Shown: one piece after another, positions 1 to 10,611 of the stretch
Numbering within the stretch: the stretch's first letter is position 1
Layout of the letters: every line of letters begins with the position of its first letter
The notes under the pieces: model-generated
What the model was told of the DNA's origin: nothing
Seen by the model: only the letters and a program-made list of their open reading frames with translations
The model's database searches: none
Made by a program: the position numbers and the translations under genes
Assembly (NCBI GenBank): GCA_944472155.2
Contig: OX235275.1
Span: 55,259,228-55,323,227, forward strand
Direction: 5' to 3'
DNA length: 64,000 nt
Source of the DNA: Trichobilharzia szidati
Taxonomy: Eukaryota > Platyhelminthes > Trematoda > Strigeidida > Schistosomatidae

Positions 1-299
1 TTTATGATATCCTCTCGATTATTGATTTGATTTGTTTTGATAGAGGAAATGTCTGATTGAATGGCAGATGGAGTGGGATGGGACCGAGTTTGTACTCACT
101 ATCATATGATTATTGTCTTATGTAATCGATTTCCAGCTGAAGAATAAGTTGTTCGAATCGCTGTTTAGGTAGTGTAGTCAAGGTACATTATCACTATTGG
201 CTACGGAAAAAGCCACAATGGATCAATAAGGAATAAGAAAATGGAACATACATATGCATCACTGATGCCTCAACATCCAAGGTGAATTCATTCACAGTT
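1..299. other. Anonymous AT-rich DNA
   Basis: I see no gene, tRNA-like head or retroelement domain in this stretch. It precedes the first PLE terminal repeat. Confidence 0.5.
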
Positions 300-598
300 A
301 TATATGTCCAAACCAAATTCATTTTTAACAGTTTGAAAAAATTTGGGCATTGGTTACATGATTTTCCTTATAATAAAAGTTGTATTTCCCAATGAATGAA
401 AAACAAAACGATATTGTTGTTTTTACTGACGTTTCGCTATTTAATGCTACTTATCTTTATCAAAGTATTATTAACCCGAAATTTACAAAATCTCAGCATA
501 TATATAACAAAGAGTTAAGAGGTGAGAAAATAGACTACTTAGGTCAAATTAAAGGGACATATTGAAAGTCAAAATAACAATGAAGATCACTAAACCAA
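300..598 (-). repeat. PLE terminal repeat (R type), copy 1
   Basis: This repeat recurs at 1540-1785 and, inverted, at 18838-19135; a more diverged copy lies at 21105-21335. Its most constant part, at about 390-445, reads on the minus strand as a GTTTCGCTATTT-type core next to a hammerhead-like motif. At 21 kb the same repeat directly follows a GIY-YIG reading frame, which identifies it as the terminal repeat of a Penelope-like element. The short open frame through it on the plus strand occurs in each copy and is not a gene. Confidence 0.7.
424..467 (-). ncRNA. Hammerhead-like motif in PLE terminal repeat
   Basis: On the minus strand the order is stem I UACU, core UUGAUAA, a stem II region, GAAA, the short palindrome ACGU, cleavage triplet GUC, and stem I AGUA. 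Compared with the consensus core CUGANGA, positions 3 and 8 differ, so activity is doubtful. The same layout is seen at 1613-1655 and 19005-19053. Hammerheads in PLE terminal repeats are established; this copy is an inferred relic. Confidence 0.45.
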
Positions 599-1540
599 AT
601 AACAAAGGTAATAGTACACCTGGGTTCGAATCTCGCTTGAAATTCAGTCATGCGTAGATTAAGGCTATTCCGGTCCAGAACAAACAAGAAGCTGGTCACT
701 CTCTCTAGGCGTGACTTAATTTCAAGCGATGTTGCGCTTACAGTACTTAACGGTTTCAAGAGTACAAAACACAACGCTTAACAGAGAGCAAGGTACCACT
801 ATCAGAGCGGAATAATGTTAAAGCCAAAATTGCGAACTAGCCGGAATCATACAAGACCGTTCAGGTAAGCAGTCAGTAGAAGAATGAACCCAAGTAAGGC
901 AGGGCATAGAACAGAGAGCAGTTAAGAGACAGACAGAGCATAGGCACAAAGATAGATTTTAATTGGCTACTTAACCAGGTAGGCTGATACAGATGAAGAT
1001 CAATAAATACGATAAACTCGATAGAATAGTACAAAATAAGACATGGGTCAGCAGAAATAACAGTTCACAAAATACTCTGATTGGGTCATGAGTTCAACGG
1101 TCTGACTAAACGGATCGATGTAAAAAACACACACAGTTCATTAAACAAGGGGGGATAGACACGTTAGGCATGGATAATTGGGTTGCAACAACGCTAGGCT
1201 GATCCGGGACAGGTTGATTTGATTCAAGGATGTGAAGTGAATTGATCTTCCATCCACGTTTTCTTAATTTCATCAAAAGACAAACTTTGACTAACTCAAT
1301 TCCAGGACTGCTTCATTTCATTTTTCTGATTCCAGCTGGAAAATACGCTAACTTTCTTTTCCTGACATCATATGCTCGAGTGGAACTTGGATGAAAGAAA
1401 AAGGATGAATTGGCCTTGTTAGGGCTACATGGATGAGGTCGAGTGAGAAGGAGATGAGAGCTTATATGGTCAGTTATGGAGTCAGAGCTAAAGACGACTG
1501 AAGAAAACGAGGTGAATAACCCATGAGTACGTTTATAATG
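599..1540 (-). mobile_element. PLE 5' untranslated region, inverted twin of 19135-20005
   Basis: Nearly the whole stretch matches 19135-20005 in the opposite orientation, so both come from one PLE subfamily. It lies between two direct copies of the R terminal repeat, the tandem arrangement common for PLEs. No long open frame is present. A hairpin with arms near 625-650 and 707-735 is conserved in the twin copy. The element's reverse transcriptase is absent here, so it cannot move by itself. Confidence 0.65.
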
Positions 1541-1785
1541 GAATTGAAATTCATTATAATAAAGGTTTTTGTATTTCCCATTGAATGAAAAACAAAACGA
1601 TATTGTTGTTTTTACTGACGTTTCGCTATTTAGTGCTAATAACTTTATCAAAGTATTATTAAACCGGAATTTACAAAATCTCAGCGTATATATAACAAAG
1701 AGTTAAGGGGACACATTGAAAGTAAAAATACCAATGAAGATCACTAAACCAAATACCAAAGGTAATACTACATCTGATATCCAAA
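1540..1785 (-). repeat. PLE terminal repeat (R type), copy 2
   Basis: Direct repeat of 360-598. On the minus strand it follows the end of a GIY-YIG reading frame (2245-1950) and precedes the 5'UTR at 1540-599, the position expected at a tandem PLE junction. It carries the hammerhead-like motif at 1613-1655. Confidence 0.7.
1613..1655 (-). ncRNA. Hammerhead-like motif in PLE terminal repeat
   Basis: Minus strand: stem I UACU/AGUA, core UUGAUAA, stem II region, GAAA, ACGU, GUC. Same layout and same core differences from consensus as the copy at 424-467. Probably degenerate. Confidence 0.45.
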
Positions 1786-1949
1786 CAAAGTTTACTAACT
1801 TGATCATAGTTCGTTAGTCTAGGATCATTTTTCGTTGTCAATTTGGTCAACTGGTAAAGATAATAAAATCGAGTGTAGATTGTTGGATTTGATCAGTGTA
1901 TAAAATTATAAAGGTAGTGTGTGTTTACATAGTGAACTTGCATATCACA

Positions 1950-2245
1950 TTTGTGTTGATTTTGTCACTTCATGGAGGAGGGAGGTGTTGTAACCAGGTT
2001 AGATTTTGTTTTAGTCCATCATTCCTATTCAGGCCATTTGGATTCCACTTGACGTTCTTTGTGATTTCTGAAATGCTTTTTCTGGATTGTTTCAATATTG
2101 TCAAAATCAATTTTGTGACCTGATTCTATAGCATGTAGACCTATGGCTGATGATTTTTCAAGTTTTTCTAGTCCAACTGGATTTCTCTGTGGTCGAACAG
2201 ATGCTCTACGGTGTTCATTTCTTCTGATTTTGATTTCTTCACAGT
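1950..2245 (-). pseudogene. PLE GIY-YIG endonuclease, C-terminal tail
   Basis: The minus strand reads through about 90 codons containing SAIGLHAIESGHKIDFDN, which is the SxxxxHxxxxGHxIDfdn block that follows the GIY-YIG core in Penelope-like elements. The frame ends in a stop near the R terminal repeat, as in the related copy at 21335-22070. The GIY and YIG motifs themselves are upstream and missing. The parent protein is a reverse transcriptase fused to a GIY-YIG endonuclease that nicks target DNA. This is a 5'-truncated remnant. Confidence 0.7.
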
Positions 2246-2249
2246 TATC

Positions 2250-2697
2250 TACAAAATCGAAAGAAGCCTCCCGAAAACGGTATGTTTATGTGTACTAGAC
2301 ATTACAGAGGCCTTAGCGTCTAGGATGAAACATCCTGATTTATGTACAGAAAAGAAACTTCTCCATTGCCTCAATCCACCTTGAGAATGATTCCAATGCT
2401 TAAATGTAATCAATATTTTGTTATTAATACTATTTTATGCATTTTTCGTAACACGTTTATTATGAACATCATTTTCTAAACTGACATTCTTCACCTATTG
2501 CATAATTTATTTTGATATGCGCTTTTACGCTGTTTCAGTAACATTCAGTTCCCCCTGAACTCTTTTCATATTGCGCAACCTTTAGTCTACGCCTAGTAAT
2601 CTTCAACCCCTTTCCCTTTCCTAGTTACAGCCTGATTACTGTTTGGAAAAAAAGTTATTCTTATGATGTAAAACCAATTTTTATTCTTGTCAAGAGT
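2250..2697. other. Anonymous DNA
   Basis: No coding domain, tRNA-like box or repeat of this window recognised. Confidence 0.45.
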
Positions 2698-2905
2698 CAG
2701 TTTGTAGGGATTTGATAGGTTTCATGTTTGATCACGGATCGATATAAGTTAGGGAACCATTGGAAAACCAGCTGGGAGTGCAGGATAATTTGGAACTCTT
2801 CAGTACACTCTGCACACCCACTGAGGTTCAAACCCAGGAATCCTTCTGGTTACAAAGCAAGATAGTACAGTATTCAACCACTGGCAGTCACTCGTGGGCT
2901 ACGTA
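2698..2905 (-). mobile_element. SINE-1 copy, degenerate
   Basis: Matches the complement of SINE-1: tail with GGGATTTGAT, the segment GAACCATTGGAAAACCAGCTGGGAGT, and a B-box relic (GAGGTTCAAACCC). The hammerhead segment is largely lost. SINE-1 is a tRNA-derived repeat of roughly 400-500 bp with an RNA polymerase III type B box followed by a hammerhead-like motif; about 20 copies lie in this window. Confidence 0.75.
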
Positions 2906-2949
2906 TGATAGATTAAATGTGAACGACTACGACTGTACAGCTAAGTGAA

Positions 2950-3869
2950 TTCACCAAAAGGAGTCTCTCTCTTTACTGGACTGTTCTTTTGCTATATTAT
3001 GCACGAAAATGCCTTAGGATTACTCTTATTCTCCTCACCTATTTTACTTATACAATCTATATCTATTTCCCAAACAAACTTAAACAGGAAAAATTGAAGA
3101 CGGTAGAAATGGACTAATGTATTGTAGTGAGTGCTACTTATAATCAGATATAAGTAGTATATCGATAAACGGATTCAGAAAAGTAACAATATGTTTCGGA
3201 CACTAGAAAAAAGCAGTCGAAAAAGAGAACTATGAAAAGAACGTTAAAAAACACCGTGCAAAATCCTAACAAGCTATCGAATGTGGTGGGTGATATTCGA
3301 CCAATTTGCAAATGATGTGCAAATCAAGCATTAAAGATCAGGTTTACCAAATTTATGTACGCACAATGCATTTGTCCTAATAGACAAGTCAGCAAGCTTC
3401 ATCGATTCATGAATTGGTGGCTCTAAACTTTAGCAGCCCAAAATAAAACTGCCTAATGATGAACGGATTGATGACCTTGACGAATTTATTTACAGAAATT
3501 AGTTTTCCCTAACTATGAGGACTCCCGTGAGAAGTTAGGAGGTTTTTTTGGAACATATACAAGAATATTATCCTATATAGACATTTTTTAACATAACATT
3601 ACTTGTGTATAGACGTTTATTTCAAATTGCGCACTTTAACTTCTTACGAATCTGATTGGTCGCTAGATGTAGTTTCGTTTTAGGCTACTATAGTTTAGAG
3701 TCACCCATGAATGTGTGACTGTATGTAAACTGAAAAGTCACAGATCCGCAGAATCATGATGACTATAGGGGCTGGGAGAGGAGAGCAGTCTCATTCATTT
3801 GATAGTCAACTGTTAGTTTAGAAAAATTTGAGTGATTTTAAGATGGATTATGAGTTTACATCAGTTGAT
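2950..3869. other. Anonymous AT-rich DNA
   Basis: No supported gene or repeat. All six frames are broken by stops every few dozen codons. Confidence 0.45.
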
Positions 3870-4258
3870 GGACGATACAGAAACAAGAGAATACACTGGA
3901 TGGCTATTTCATTCTTCATTAGGACTCTTCATCAGTACGCAATCATGACCTCACTCATTGAAGATTGATTCTAAGGTCTCCAAGTTATGAGGAGAATTCG
4001 TTGACCATTCAGTCACTGAGAAAGAGTCCAATGGCCGACCAGTGAATTCTGACTTCTGTCATTTCGTGATATAAAGTGGCACCAGCGGCCAGTGTCATTA
4101 ACGAATATTTGTCTTCACATTTAACAATTTAGAGGACCACCTCACTGGAAATTTAGACAACTTTATCCTGCATACTTCCTGAAGAGCTCCAGAATGGGAC
4201 GAAACAGCTGTCCAGTGCTCTCTGGATTTCAATGATTCTCTGATATCATTTTGGATCA
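3870..4258. mobile_element. Two SINE-1 fragments in opposite orientation
   Basis: Positions 3870-4090 match the minus-strand SINE-1 body (box-A side, GAATTCTGACTTCTG segment). Positions 4165-4258 match the plus-strand hammerhead side (GGGACGAAACAGCTGTCCAGTG). This minus-then-plus arrangement recurs at many other SINE-1 sites here. Confidence 0.65.
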
Positions 4259-4284
4259 TGCTGAAATATACACCTTTTGTTTTA

Positions 4285-4939
4285 GTTTGTGAAAAATGGG
4301 CTAAATCCATTCTGTCTAACTCACAACACCCTCTTCATTCACAACTCTCCTCTTGGATCTCATCAGGAAGGACCAGAAGCCCATATAGGAAACTATATGT
4401 TCGCACTAGCAAGTACGAAAACTCAACCATACCCTATTTAGCTCGTGTTCTGTGCGATAAAGAAAGCATTAGGCGTGACACCTATAACTTATTAAATAGT
4501 CAGTAGAACAACTGGATCCCGTCTTTCCAACTCATATCATTTATAAGTACAACGTTTTCTTTCTTTCTTTTCCTTTTCTCTCACTCCCTCTTTTTTTGCT
4601 ATGTGCTGTTTTGTTTCTCTCTTCCTTACAAACTCTTCTTAAAACATTCTTCTTCGTTCTTTCACACTCTGCATATCTTGACCTTTTTGTTACCACTTAC
4701 GCCAGTAAATATGCTAGTATCTGCTTTTTTAACACCTTCAAACACTGTTCAACTTTGGCTTTGCTACCGACATGCCAATATGTTGTTGTCAAAATTAACT
4801 GAGACTACGCATAATCTATGCAGAATTTTATTTATTGATAATGTACTAACTGGATGCAGTACTGTAGTGAAATGCTGAGAATTGCATTCTGTATCACAAG
4901 TACTGTTTTGGAATAAAGCAAATTATTATTATTATAATT
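4285..4939 (+). mobile_element. CR1-like LINE 3' end
   Basis: Close relative of the minus-strand copy at 11742-12765. It starts inside the reverse transcriptase C-terminal tail, stops at the codon ending 4506, and continues through a 3'UTR to a short (ATT)n tail at 4920-4936, as expected for a 5'-truncated non-LTR retrotransposon. SINE-4 is inserted immediately downstream. Confidence 0.8.
4288..4506 (+). pseudogene. CR1-like reverse transcriptase, last ~70 residues
   Basis: The frame reads CEKWAKSILSNSQHPLHSQL and continues to RRDTYNLLNSQ-stop. It matches the C-terminus of the 12.1-12.7 kb copy, where it follows recognisable RT sequence. In non-LTR elements this is the region after the RT thumb. 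The catalytic FADD motif is absent, so the fragment is inactive. Confidence 0.75.
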
Positions 4940-4951
4940 AGTTCAGATAAA

Positions 4952-5175
4952 TTTATTATTTGATTCCTTTTAGATCTCAGGCTTCAAACTATAGCCTTGA
5001 AGTCTCAGCAACAGTGGTGTTTTCTACGAGATAGGCTTGCTAGCCTCATGCCTAATCTTCCCTCTCTACTGGGCTTATTATTAGTTGAGAGAGATGAAAG
5101 AGTGAGTCGGTCGAGGATCGAACCCCAGACCCATTGAGTGGTTGGCCAGTGTTCTACTACTGATCCAATGACGAT
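4952..5175 (-). mobile_element. SINE-4 insertion with 12-bp target-site duplication
   Basis: A tRNA-like head lies at the right end (B-box relic GGATCGAACCCC at about 5115-5126). The unit is flanked by perfect duplications AGTTCAGATAAA at 4940-4951 and 5176-5187. A second copy at 55497-55735 shares the body (CTTGAAG, TCATGCC, CTTCCCTCT blocks). It inserted just downstream of the LINE tail ending at 4939. Confidence 0.8.
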
Positions 5176-5189
5176 AGTTCAGATAAAAG

Positions 5190-5965
5190 TATATATTAAT
5201 TCACAATTGAAGGTAATCGTAATCAGAATACGTTCATGATTAAATTTTATACACCCAGTTGAATTTGATTGCTCTATTTACAAAAAATATCAAGTCATTT
5301 AAAATGTAATCCAGGAACTTCATTAATCCGTTTATAAAATGGGGTTGGTGGGGTGGGGGACACTTAGCGTCTGTCTTATCCTATCTAATATATGTAACTC
5401 TTCATAAGGTATGCGTTACCAGCTCAATTTCAAGACTTTTCCTACCAGCTGCTTGGGTCCATTCATCAAACATTTCCCACACATACAATTAAGGACTGAA
5501 AAGCTACAGGATTTGGAGGTTTCTGTGAGTAATAATTACAAGGAGGTTTATTCCTCCATTATGTACATCTAGTCTAAACACCAGCACACAATACACTTAC
5601 GCACGCAAATTGTTTTCCCTTAAGTTTTTATATCTCAGTAAAGTGTAGTTTTTGGTGGTTTTATTGTTTACAGAGGTTTGAGTTTCTCTTCCTAAGACTT
5701 TCAGTTGTTGATTGGATCCACTCAAACTCGTGACCATTCTATCGATATCTCATTATAGCTCTTCTTAGGTGCGGACTGACCGTTACAGGCAGTTTTTACC
5801 ATCTTGACCTTCGACCTTTATTTTTTTTAAAGTTCAGTTAGTTTCCGACTCATTTTCTATGTTCACAATAGGAAATTAATTCACTATCCCAACTGTCTCC
5901 ATTACAAAACTTTCCTTTTCGACCTTTCCCAAATGTGTGTACATATGAGACAGCTAAATGCTAGA
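5190..5965. other. Anonymous DNA
   Basis: No gene, tRNA-like head or element of this window recognised. Confidence 0.4.
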
Positions 5966-5968
5966 TAG

Positions 5969-6220
5969 TTGGAGGCAGTCAGCAGGAAGGCAACCATCTA
6001 TGTTCCGTGTATGTTGTCAAACGTCAAGAAGGCGTATCTAGAACTGATGACTGATATTAAAACCTCCCACCACCTAATGCATCTGTCAGAGATGTTACCA
6101 ATGAGTTATTCAGGCTCACGAGAGACTTACACCAAGGACTCAACGTACAACCTCGGTGACACCCAAGTAATTAATCAATATAGACAGCGAGTTATTAAAC
6201 TATTTGAAGACAGAAGATAG
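5969..6220 (+). CDS. Unrecognised 83-codon open frame
   Basis: An open frame with a fairly balanced, hydrophilic composition (begins MEAVSRKATIYVPCMLSNVK) in a region otherwise poor in open frames. I recognise no domain, signal peptide or membrane segment. It is preceded by a stop and has no visible splice or promoter context. It could be a fragment of an unlisted repeat, an exon, or chance. Low confidence that it is expressed. Confidence 0.15.
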   Translation: MEAVSRKATIYVPCMLSNVKKAYLELMTDIKTSHHLMHLSEMLPMSYSGSRETYTKDSTYNLGDTQVINQYRQRVIKLFEDRR

Positions 6221-6348
6221 CTAGAGGTCATGTAACTAGTTAGTGGAAGCATGAATCAATTTACCCGTTGTATGAACAGGTTAAGGGAGGGGGGATCGTC
6301 AGTGTGCACCGATGAAAAGTGGTAACAGTAAAGAATAGATGCCATAGC

Positions 6349-6573
6349 CGAATAACCTTGAATCGACCAATCAGATCCCTGAGAATTACAAACGAAGGTT
6401 TTTCATAATCTTCGTTGCAAGTTTCATCCTAAGTCAGAGTTAAGATCCGTATAAGATTAAGGTAGGGTTATGATTGATTAACTTTAGCGTGAAGCTTGCA
6501 GCGAAGATTATGAAAAGAATCCATCTGTAGTGCTGAGCGATCTGATTGGTTGATTCAAGGTCATTTGACAGTA
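6349..6573. mobile_element. Foldback element (MITE-like), copy 1
   Basis: Inverted arms: left ACCTTGAATCGACCAATCAGATC near 6353-6375 pairs with right GATCTGATTGGTTGATTCAAGGT near 6540-6565. A second arm pair (TTTTTCATAATCTTCGTTGCAAG at about 6400, complement near 6495-6515) lies inside. The middle has degenerate TTAAGGTAGGGTTA. No transposase is present. The same TGACCTTGAA...CCAATCA arms recur at 7950-8026. Confidence 0.55.
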
Positions 6574-6589
6574 GCGCCTCTCCTTTACT

Positions 6590-6665
6590 GCTGCTAGCAT
6601 AGTCTCAAAATAGGACGAAGAAGTTGTCAAGTGCTCCATAATTATTAATGATCTCTCCAATTGAT
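6590..6665 (+). mobile_element. SINE-1 hammerhead-side fragment
   Basis: Contains GTCTCAAAATAGGACGAAGAAGTTGTCAAGTGCTCC, a degenerate version of the SINE-1 stem II, GAAA, stem III and cleavage segment. Too short and diverged to show more. Confidence 0.4.
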
Positions 6666-7949
6666 AGTGGTTTGCTATGAAATCTAACAAGCGAAACTGT
6701 AATAAATCCAAATCCGCACAAATCCGATAATAAAAATAACAATTCATGATAATAATAGTTAAACGATCATAAATAAGCCATGCATTTTCAACAGAGTACA
6801 CATTAATCAAGTCTATTTCTACAAAACCTATTGATACTGTCATCCAATACGTGCAGTAAGTGAATGAATGAATTAAATGAACCAAGTAAGCTATTTATTT
6901 AACTAACACAGATATAAACCGCCCTACCATATATATTTTCCGACTAAAAAAATCAATTCGATTATAATATTCAACCAATAGAATTTAAATGACCTTGTGG
7001 GTTATTGATCGCCTACATGGAAATAAATAAAAGAAAAACAAAAATCAGCACTACCAATCACATTGAATATTGAATACAAAAAGTATGCAAAATAAAGGCG
7101 TTTTTCTAGTTGTTTTTCATTCATTCATTCTTTCTTTCTATTATTTATGGTTATTTTGACACAAAAAAGTGAAAAACAAAAGCAGTTATCAGCAAAGCAA
7201 ACTAACAAAAAATAATAGTGACTAGATATTAATCTCTCTCCAGTCATTGTTTTAAAAAAAATAATATATGTGTACATTGGTTAGACACAGATAGCCAAAC
7301 GCATACTCCCCTACTATGCGCAAAACTATAATTGGTAAGGGTGTTTTTGGATTAGAAACATCATGCAATAAGTCATTGTGCGTCTGTCTATAGGTGTGTA
7401 GTGTAGAGCTCAATACAAACACACATCTGACGGATTAACAACGTGTCTTCTTCTTTCTTAAGTACTTATCTTTCCAAGCTGATGGCTACTGGCATCTAAC
7501 CTACCGTTACGTTGTTCTATCTGCCAATCAAGGCTATTTGGGAAAATGGATACTCTGATATTTCGAGTTTTTTAAATGCTTTTGATCGGATCAAATGTAT
7601 ATGTTATTGTGACCATATGCAGCTATACACGCGCGTGTTTGTATGTTATGCTGTTCTAAGTTAATATTATGATTTATTTTTGGTTGGTGAGTAATTACAT
7701 TTATTTTTCTTCAGGATGCGTGGGTGAACTTAACTGTGATTTAAAGTCATAATTATACAACACTCTGAACACTAGTATGTCTCTGTTCTTTTAACAGAAA
7801 GCTTTTATGTGTAAGGTTAGTTACTATTGATTTTATACAGAAAGGATATATGCATGGCAGTCGACTCGCATTTAATTAATTATCGATGCCTTTAGGAGGA
7901 GATTGCATCATATACATGTAGGTTGAAGCCACCATTATGAACCTTTCAA
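6666..7949. other. Anonymous AT-rich DNA
   Basis: No supported gene. The minus-strand open frame at 6508-6885 overlaps the foldback and SINE fragments and has no recognisable domain. Confidence 0.4.
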
Positions 7950-8026
7950 ATGACTTTGAACAACCAATCACAGTGAAGAATAGTGGACATAGGGCATACG
8001 ATGTGATTGGCTGTTTCAAGGTCAGT
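7950..8026. mobile_element. Foldback element (MITE-like), copy 2
   Basis: Arms TGACTTTGAACAACCAATCACAG (7950-7973) and its imperfect complement GTGATTGGCTGTTTCAAGGTCA (8000-8022) with a short centre. The arm sequence resembles that of the element at 6349-6573, which suggests a small shared family. Confidence 0.45.
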
Positions 8027-8029
8027 TCT

Positions 8030-8424
8030 TGGTGGCGGTTGTTTAAGGAAATATGAAGATGCTCATTATCCAAATTTTGAAATATTTGTGTTGTCTTAGG
8101 ATTCTATAGAATTCTTGTCTTCTACTTCTTCTTCTGAATGCATAAATGAATTCTCCCTAACCTTGCATCTTAGATACATTTTTATGTTTTAGTGTCTTGA
8201 GAAAATTGTATGGAATGTAGGTTACAAGCCTGATGTTCATCAGGTATGTGAGCTGGTGATTCAATAGTAGAATGCTTGTCAGTCATAATGAAAGATCCAA
8301 TTCTGATTCCTGGACGGTTTATTTCTAAAATCTTGTCTAGTTTACTCACCGGTAGGTAGTAAACCCTAAAAAAAAAGAAAGATTGGTTATCAGACCAGCA
8401 ACCCCATCCCATTATTATTATATA
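8030..8424. other. Anonymous DNA
   Basis: No supported feature; ends in an (ATT)-rich stretch that is the 3' tail side of the adjoining RTE copy. Confidence 0.4.
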
Positions 8425-9013
8425 AATTATTATTATTGTTTCATTTAGTTCCACGAGGAAAATAGGGCTTTAGCCACACGTCTCCATTACGTTCACTTCT
8501 CTAACAACGTTTTCATCACCTGGCTCCACGTCTCCCCACATGCTTTCATCTCTTCTACGCACCACCTCCTCCTCCATGTCACCCTCGCACTCATGACCAG
8601 CTGACTCGCCTTTTCCCATTCGAGTTCCACTCGAGGGATGGCCTGGCGCGTGATGGATGTCACTCACTCGATGGTTTGTTTTCTCAGAGTATGGCCAATC
8701 TAATCCATCTCGATTTCTTCCTGCATATTTGTTGCACAACAAGTACCTGGTTGGTTCGCTCCCAGAGATCCCTGTTGCTGATCTCTTCTTGCCATCCATC
8801 TGACCTTGAATAGTATTGAGTGAAGACAGCTATGTGTTGGTGAAGGTGTGTAGTTTGTCGGAAGTGGCCTTCGTGACGTGGCATGACGCCAAGTCTCTGA
8901 TCTGTATAGCAGCACTGACTGAGGTTCCATTCCATACAAAAATAAAGCCACCACCAGTAGAACCCCAGAATCTTGAAGTCTAATGTTGCACTTGAAATGC
9001 AGAGGAATACCAT
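8425..9013 (-). mobile_element. RTE-type LINE 3' end (SR2-like)
   Basis: On the minus strand, from 9013 down, broken frames read SVLLYRSETW, then ...NMQEEIEMDWPYSEKTNHRVSDI, ending in a 3'UTR and ATT-rich tail. This matches the C-terminal end of the RTE copies at 31530-32430, 36530-37505 and 44137-44990. The reverse transcriptase core is lacking and at least two frame changes are needed to follow the protein, so the copy is dead. Confidence 0.75.
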
Positions 9014-9234
9014 GAAATCTAAATAATTCGATTTATTGATCTGTAAGTAGCTGAAAAGGAAGTAATAGATGACAATGTAATTTTCCTTTCTAGAATAGTT
9101 GGGGATAGTTTGCTGGAAATGAACTTCATAATATGTTAATTATCGGGTTTTATCAAAATGACGTATCGCTAAAGTCAACGAGAATTATACTCCACAAATT
9201 GACAGTAAGTTATATGAAACACCACTTGTTACAG

Positions 9235-9725
9235 CTGTTTAAGTCTTAAGTTTGATTCTGAACTGATATCAATTAGAGAAACGTTGAGAATAATGGAGTA
9301 CTGGACACAGGTGTTTCTTTCAAGTTTGCGGCTCTTCAGCATTACGAACCCATCACCACACTGACTAGGAATAGAGGCCAGAAATTTCAGATTCTGAGGC
9401 GAACCAGTCAACCATTCGTCCAACGGAAGGAGTCCAATGATTTCAAGTTTCGCCATAGATTGATATCTGTTGAAAGGTTACCGGAAGTTTTGAATTCGTC
9501 ACGAATTGGTAGAAGTTAAAATTCTTTTCCCGACTATTGGATTCTTACTTAGTGGCTGAAGCTCGCCTCGTAACCTCAGTGTCCTGGGATTCGATCCCTG
9601 ATGGTTGAGACAGTCAGTGCGCACTTATGAAGAGACCATAACCAGGACGAAACAACTGTCTAGTTAATGGTACTCAATAACTGATATCATTGTGCGATCA
9701 AACCTTAACTTTTCACATTGTACTA
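9235..9725. mobile_element. SINE-1 pair, minus then plus
   Basis: Positions 9235-9460 match the complement of SINE-1 with heavy divergence. Positions 9480-9725 match the plus orientation: GTGGCTGAAGCTCGCCTCG (A-box side), TGGGATTCGATCCCT (B box) and CAGGACGAAACAACTGTC (hammerhead side). Confidence 0.7.
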
Positions 9726-9952
9726 ACTTCCGGTGGGATCCCATCAGTTATGCTGTTTGATTACTATGAAGAAAACTTTCTTTAACGTAGGAGAGGAGTT
9801 CAGGCTCATAAACAACAGTGAGACTGTTTACTGTTATAGCCGATCACATGCATTATGCCACAGTATTTAAATGCTCTTGATTGGCTAATAAAGAAAAGGA
9901 TTGTACCTTTTGTAAATACCATTAAACGCTAACTGATTTGTTATCTTCAAGT

Positions 9953-10478
9953 ATTGGTTTTGTAGGGATTTTGCTTGATTGCATAGAGGATTTCATCATG
10001 AGCTGACATCAGTTAGAGAACCACTGGAAAACCAACAGGGAGTACTGGACAGCTGTTTCGTCCGCCTAGTTTGGGACTCTTTAGCAGTAATCACCCACCG
10101 GGCTCACTAGCGACTGGCCCTATTCAGGCAACTTACCTGGGGTTCTAGTGGGAAGCCATGAACGGCAGGGTACAGCAGGTTTTAAGATGAGGCAGAAATT
10201 CATCGAAGAAGACATTGCGAAATGGTCGAGCTTTGTCGTGAATTGGTAGAAGTTAGAATTCAAGGACCATTGGATCGGGTCTCAGTGGCTCATTGGTCTA
10301 CGGGCTATCTCGCCTTGTAACCAGAAGGTCGTGGGTTCTAACCTGCTGGTGGTGTGTGCGTACTGATGAAGAGTCTCAAACTAGGACGAAACAGCTGTTC
10401 AGTACTTCCAGCTGGTTTCCCAGTGGTTCTCTAACTGATTTCAGATCATGATAAAATCCTCCATGATTTGTAATCAAC
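9953..10478. mobile_element. SINE-1 tail-to-head pair with hammerhead motif
   Basis: A minus-strand 3' part (9953-10110) is followed by an almost full plus copy (10110-10478). The plus copy has the A-box side CAGTGGCTCATTGGTCTACG, B box GGGTTCTAACC and the hammerhead motif at 10360-10405. A SINE has no protein; it is expected to be copied by a LINE in trans. Confidence 0.8.
10360..10405 (+). ncRNA. Hammerhead-like motif of SINE-1
   Basis: Stem I GUACUG/CAGUAC, core AUGAAGA, stem II GUCU/GGAC, GAAA, palindromic stem III ACAGCUGU, then U and stem I. Core position 3 is A instead of C. The cleavage triplet is GUU here. Confidence 0.6.
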
Positions 10479-10611
10479 TCTAATCAGTATGACAACTCCA
10501 AAAAAAAAAAGAATTTGAATATCCGCATAATTTATTCAAAGAACAAGAACAATTTGAGCGAATAGTTGCGTTTTCAGTAAGTTTTTCTTCAAGCTTTACA
10601 AATATAATTTT

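Noticed and set aside
380..565. Open frame MYFPMNEKQNDIVVFTDVSL, repeated at 18909-19097
   Set aside because: It runs antisense through the PLE terminal repeat and the similarity between copies is explained by the DNA repeat.
6508..6885. 125-codon minus-strand open frame
   Set aside because: No domain; overlaps the foldback arm and a SINE-1 fragment, composition typical of AT-rich non-coding DNA.
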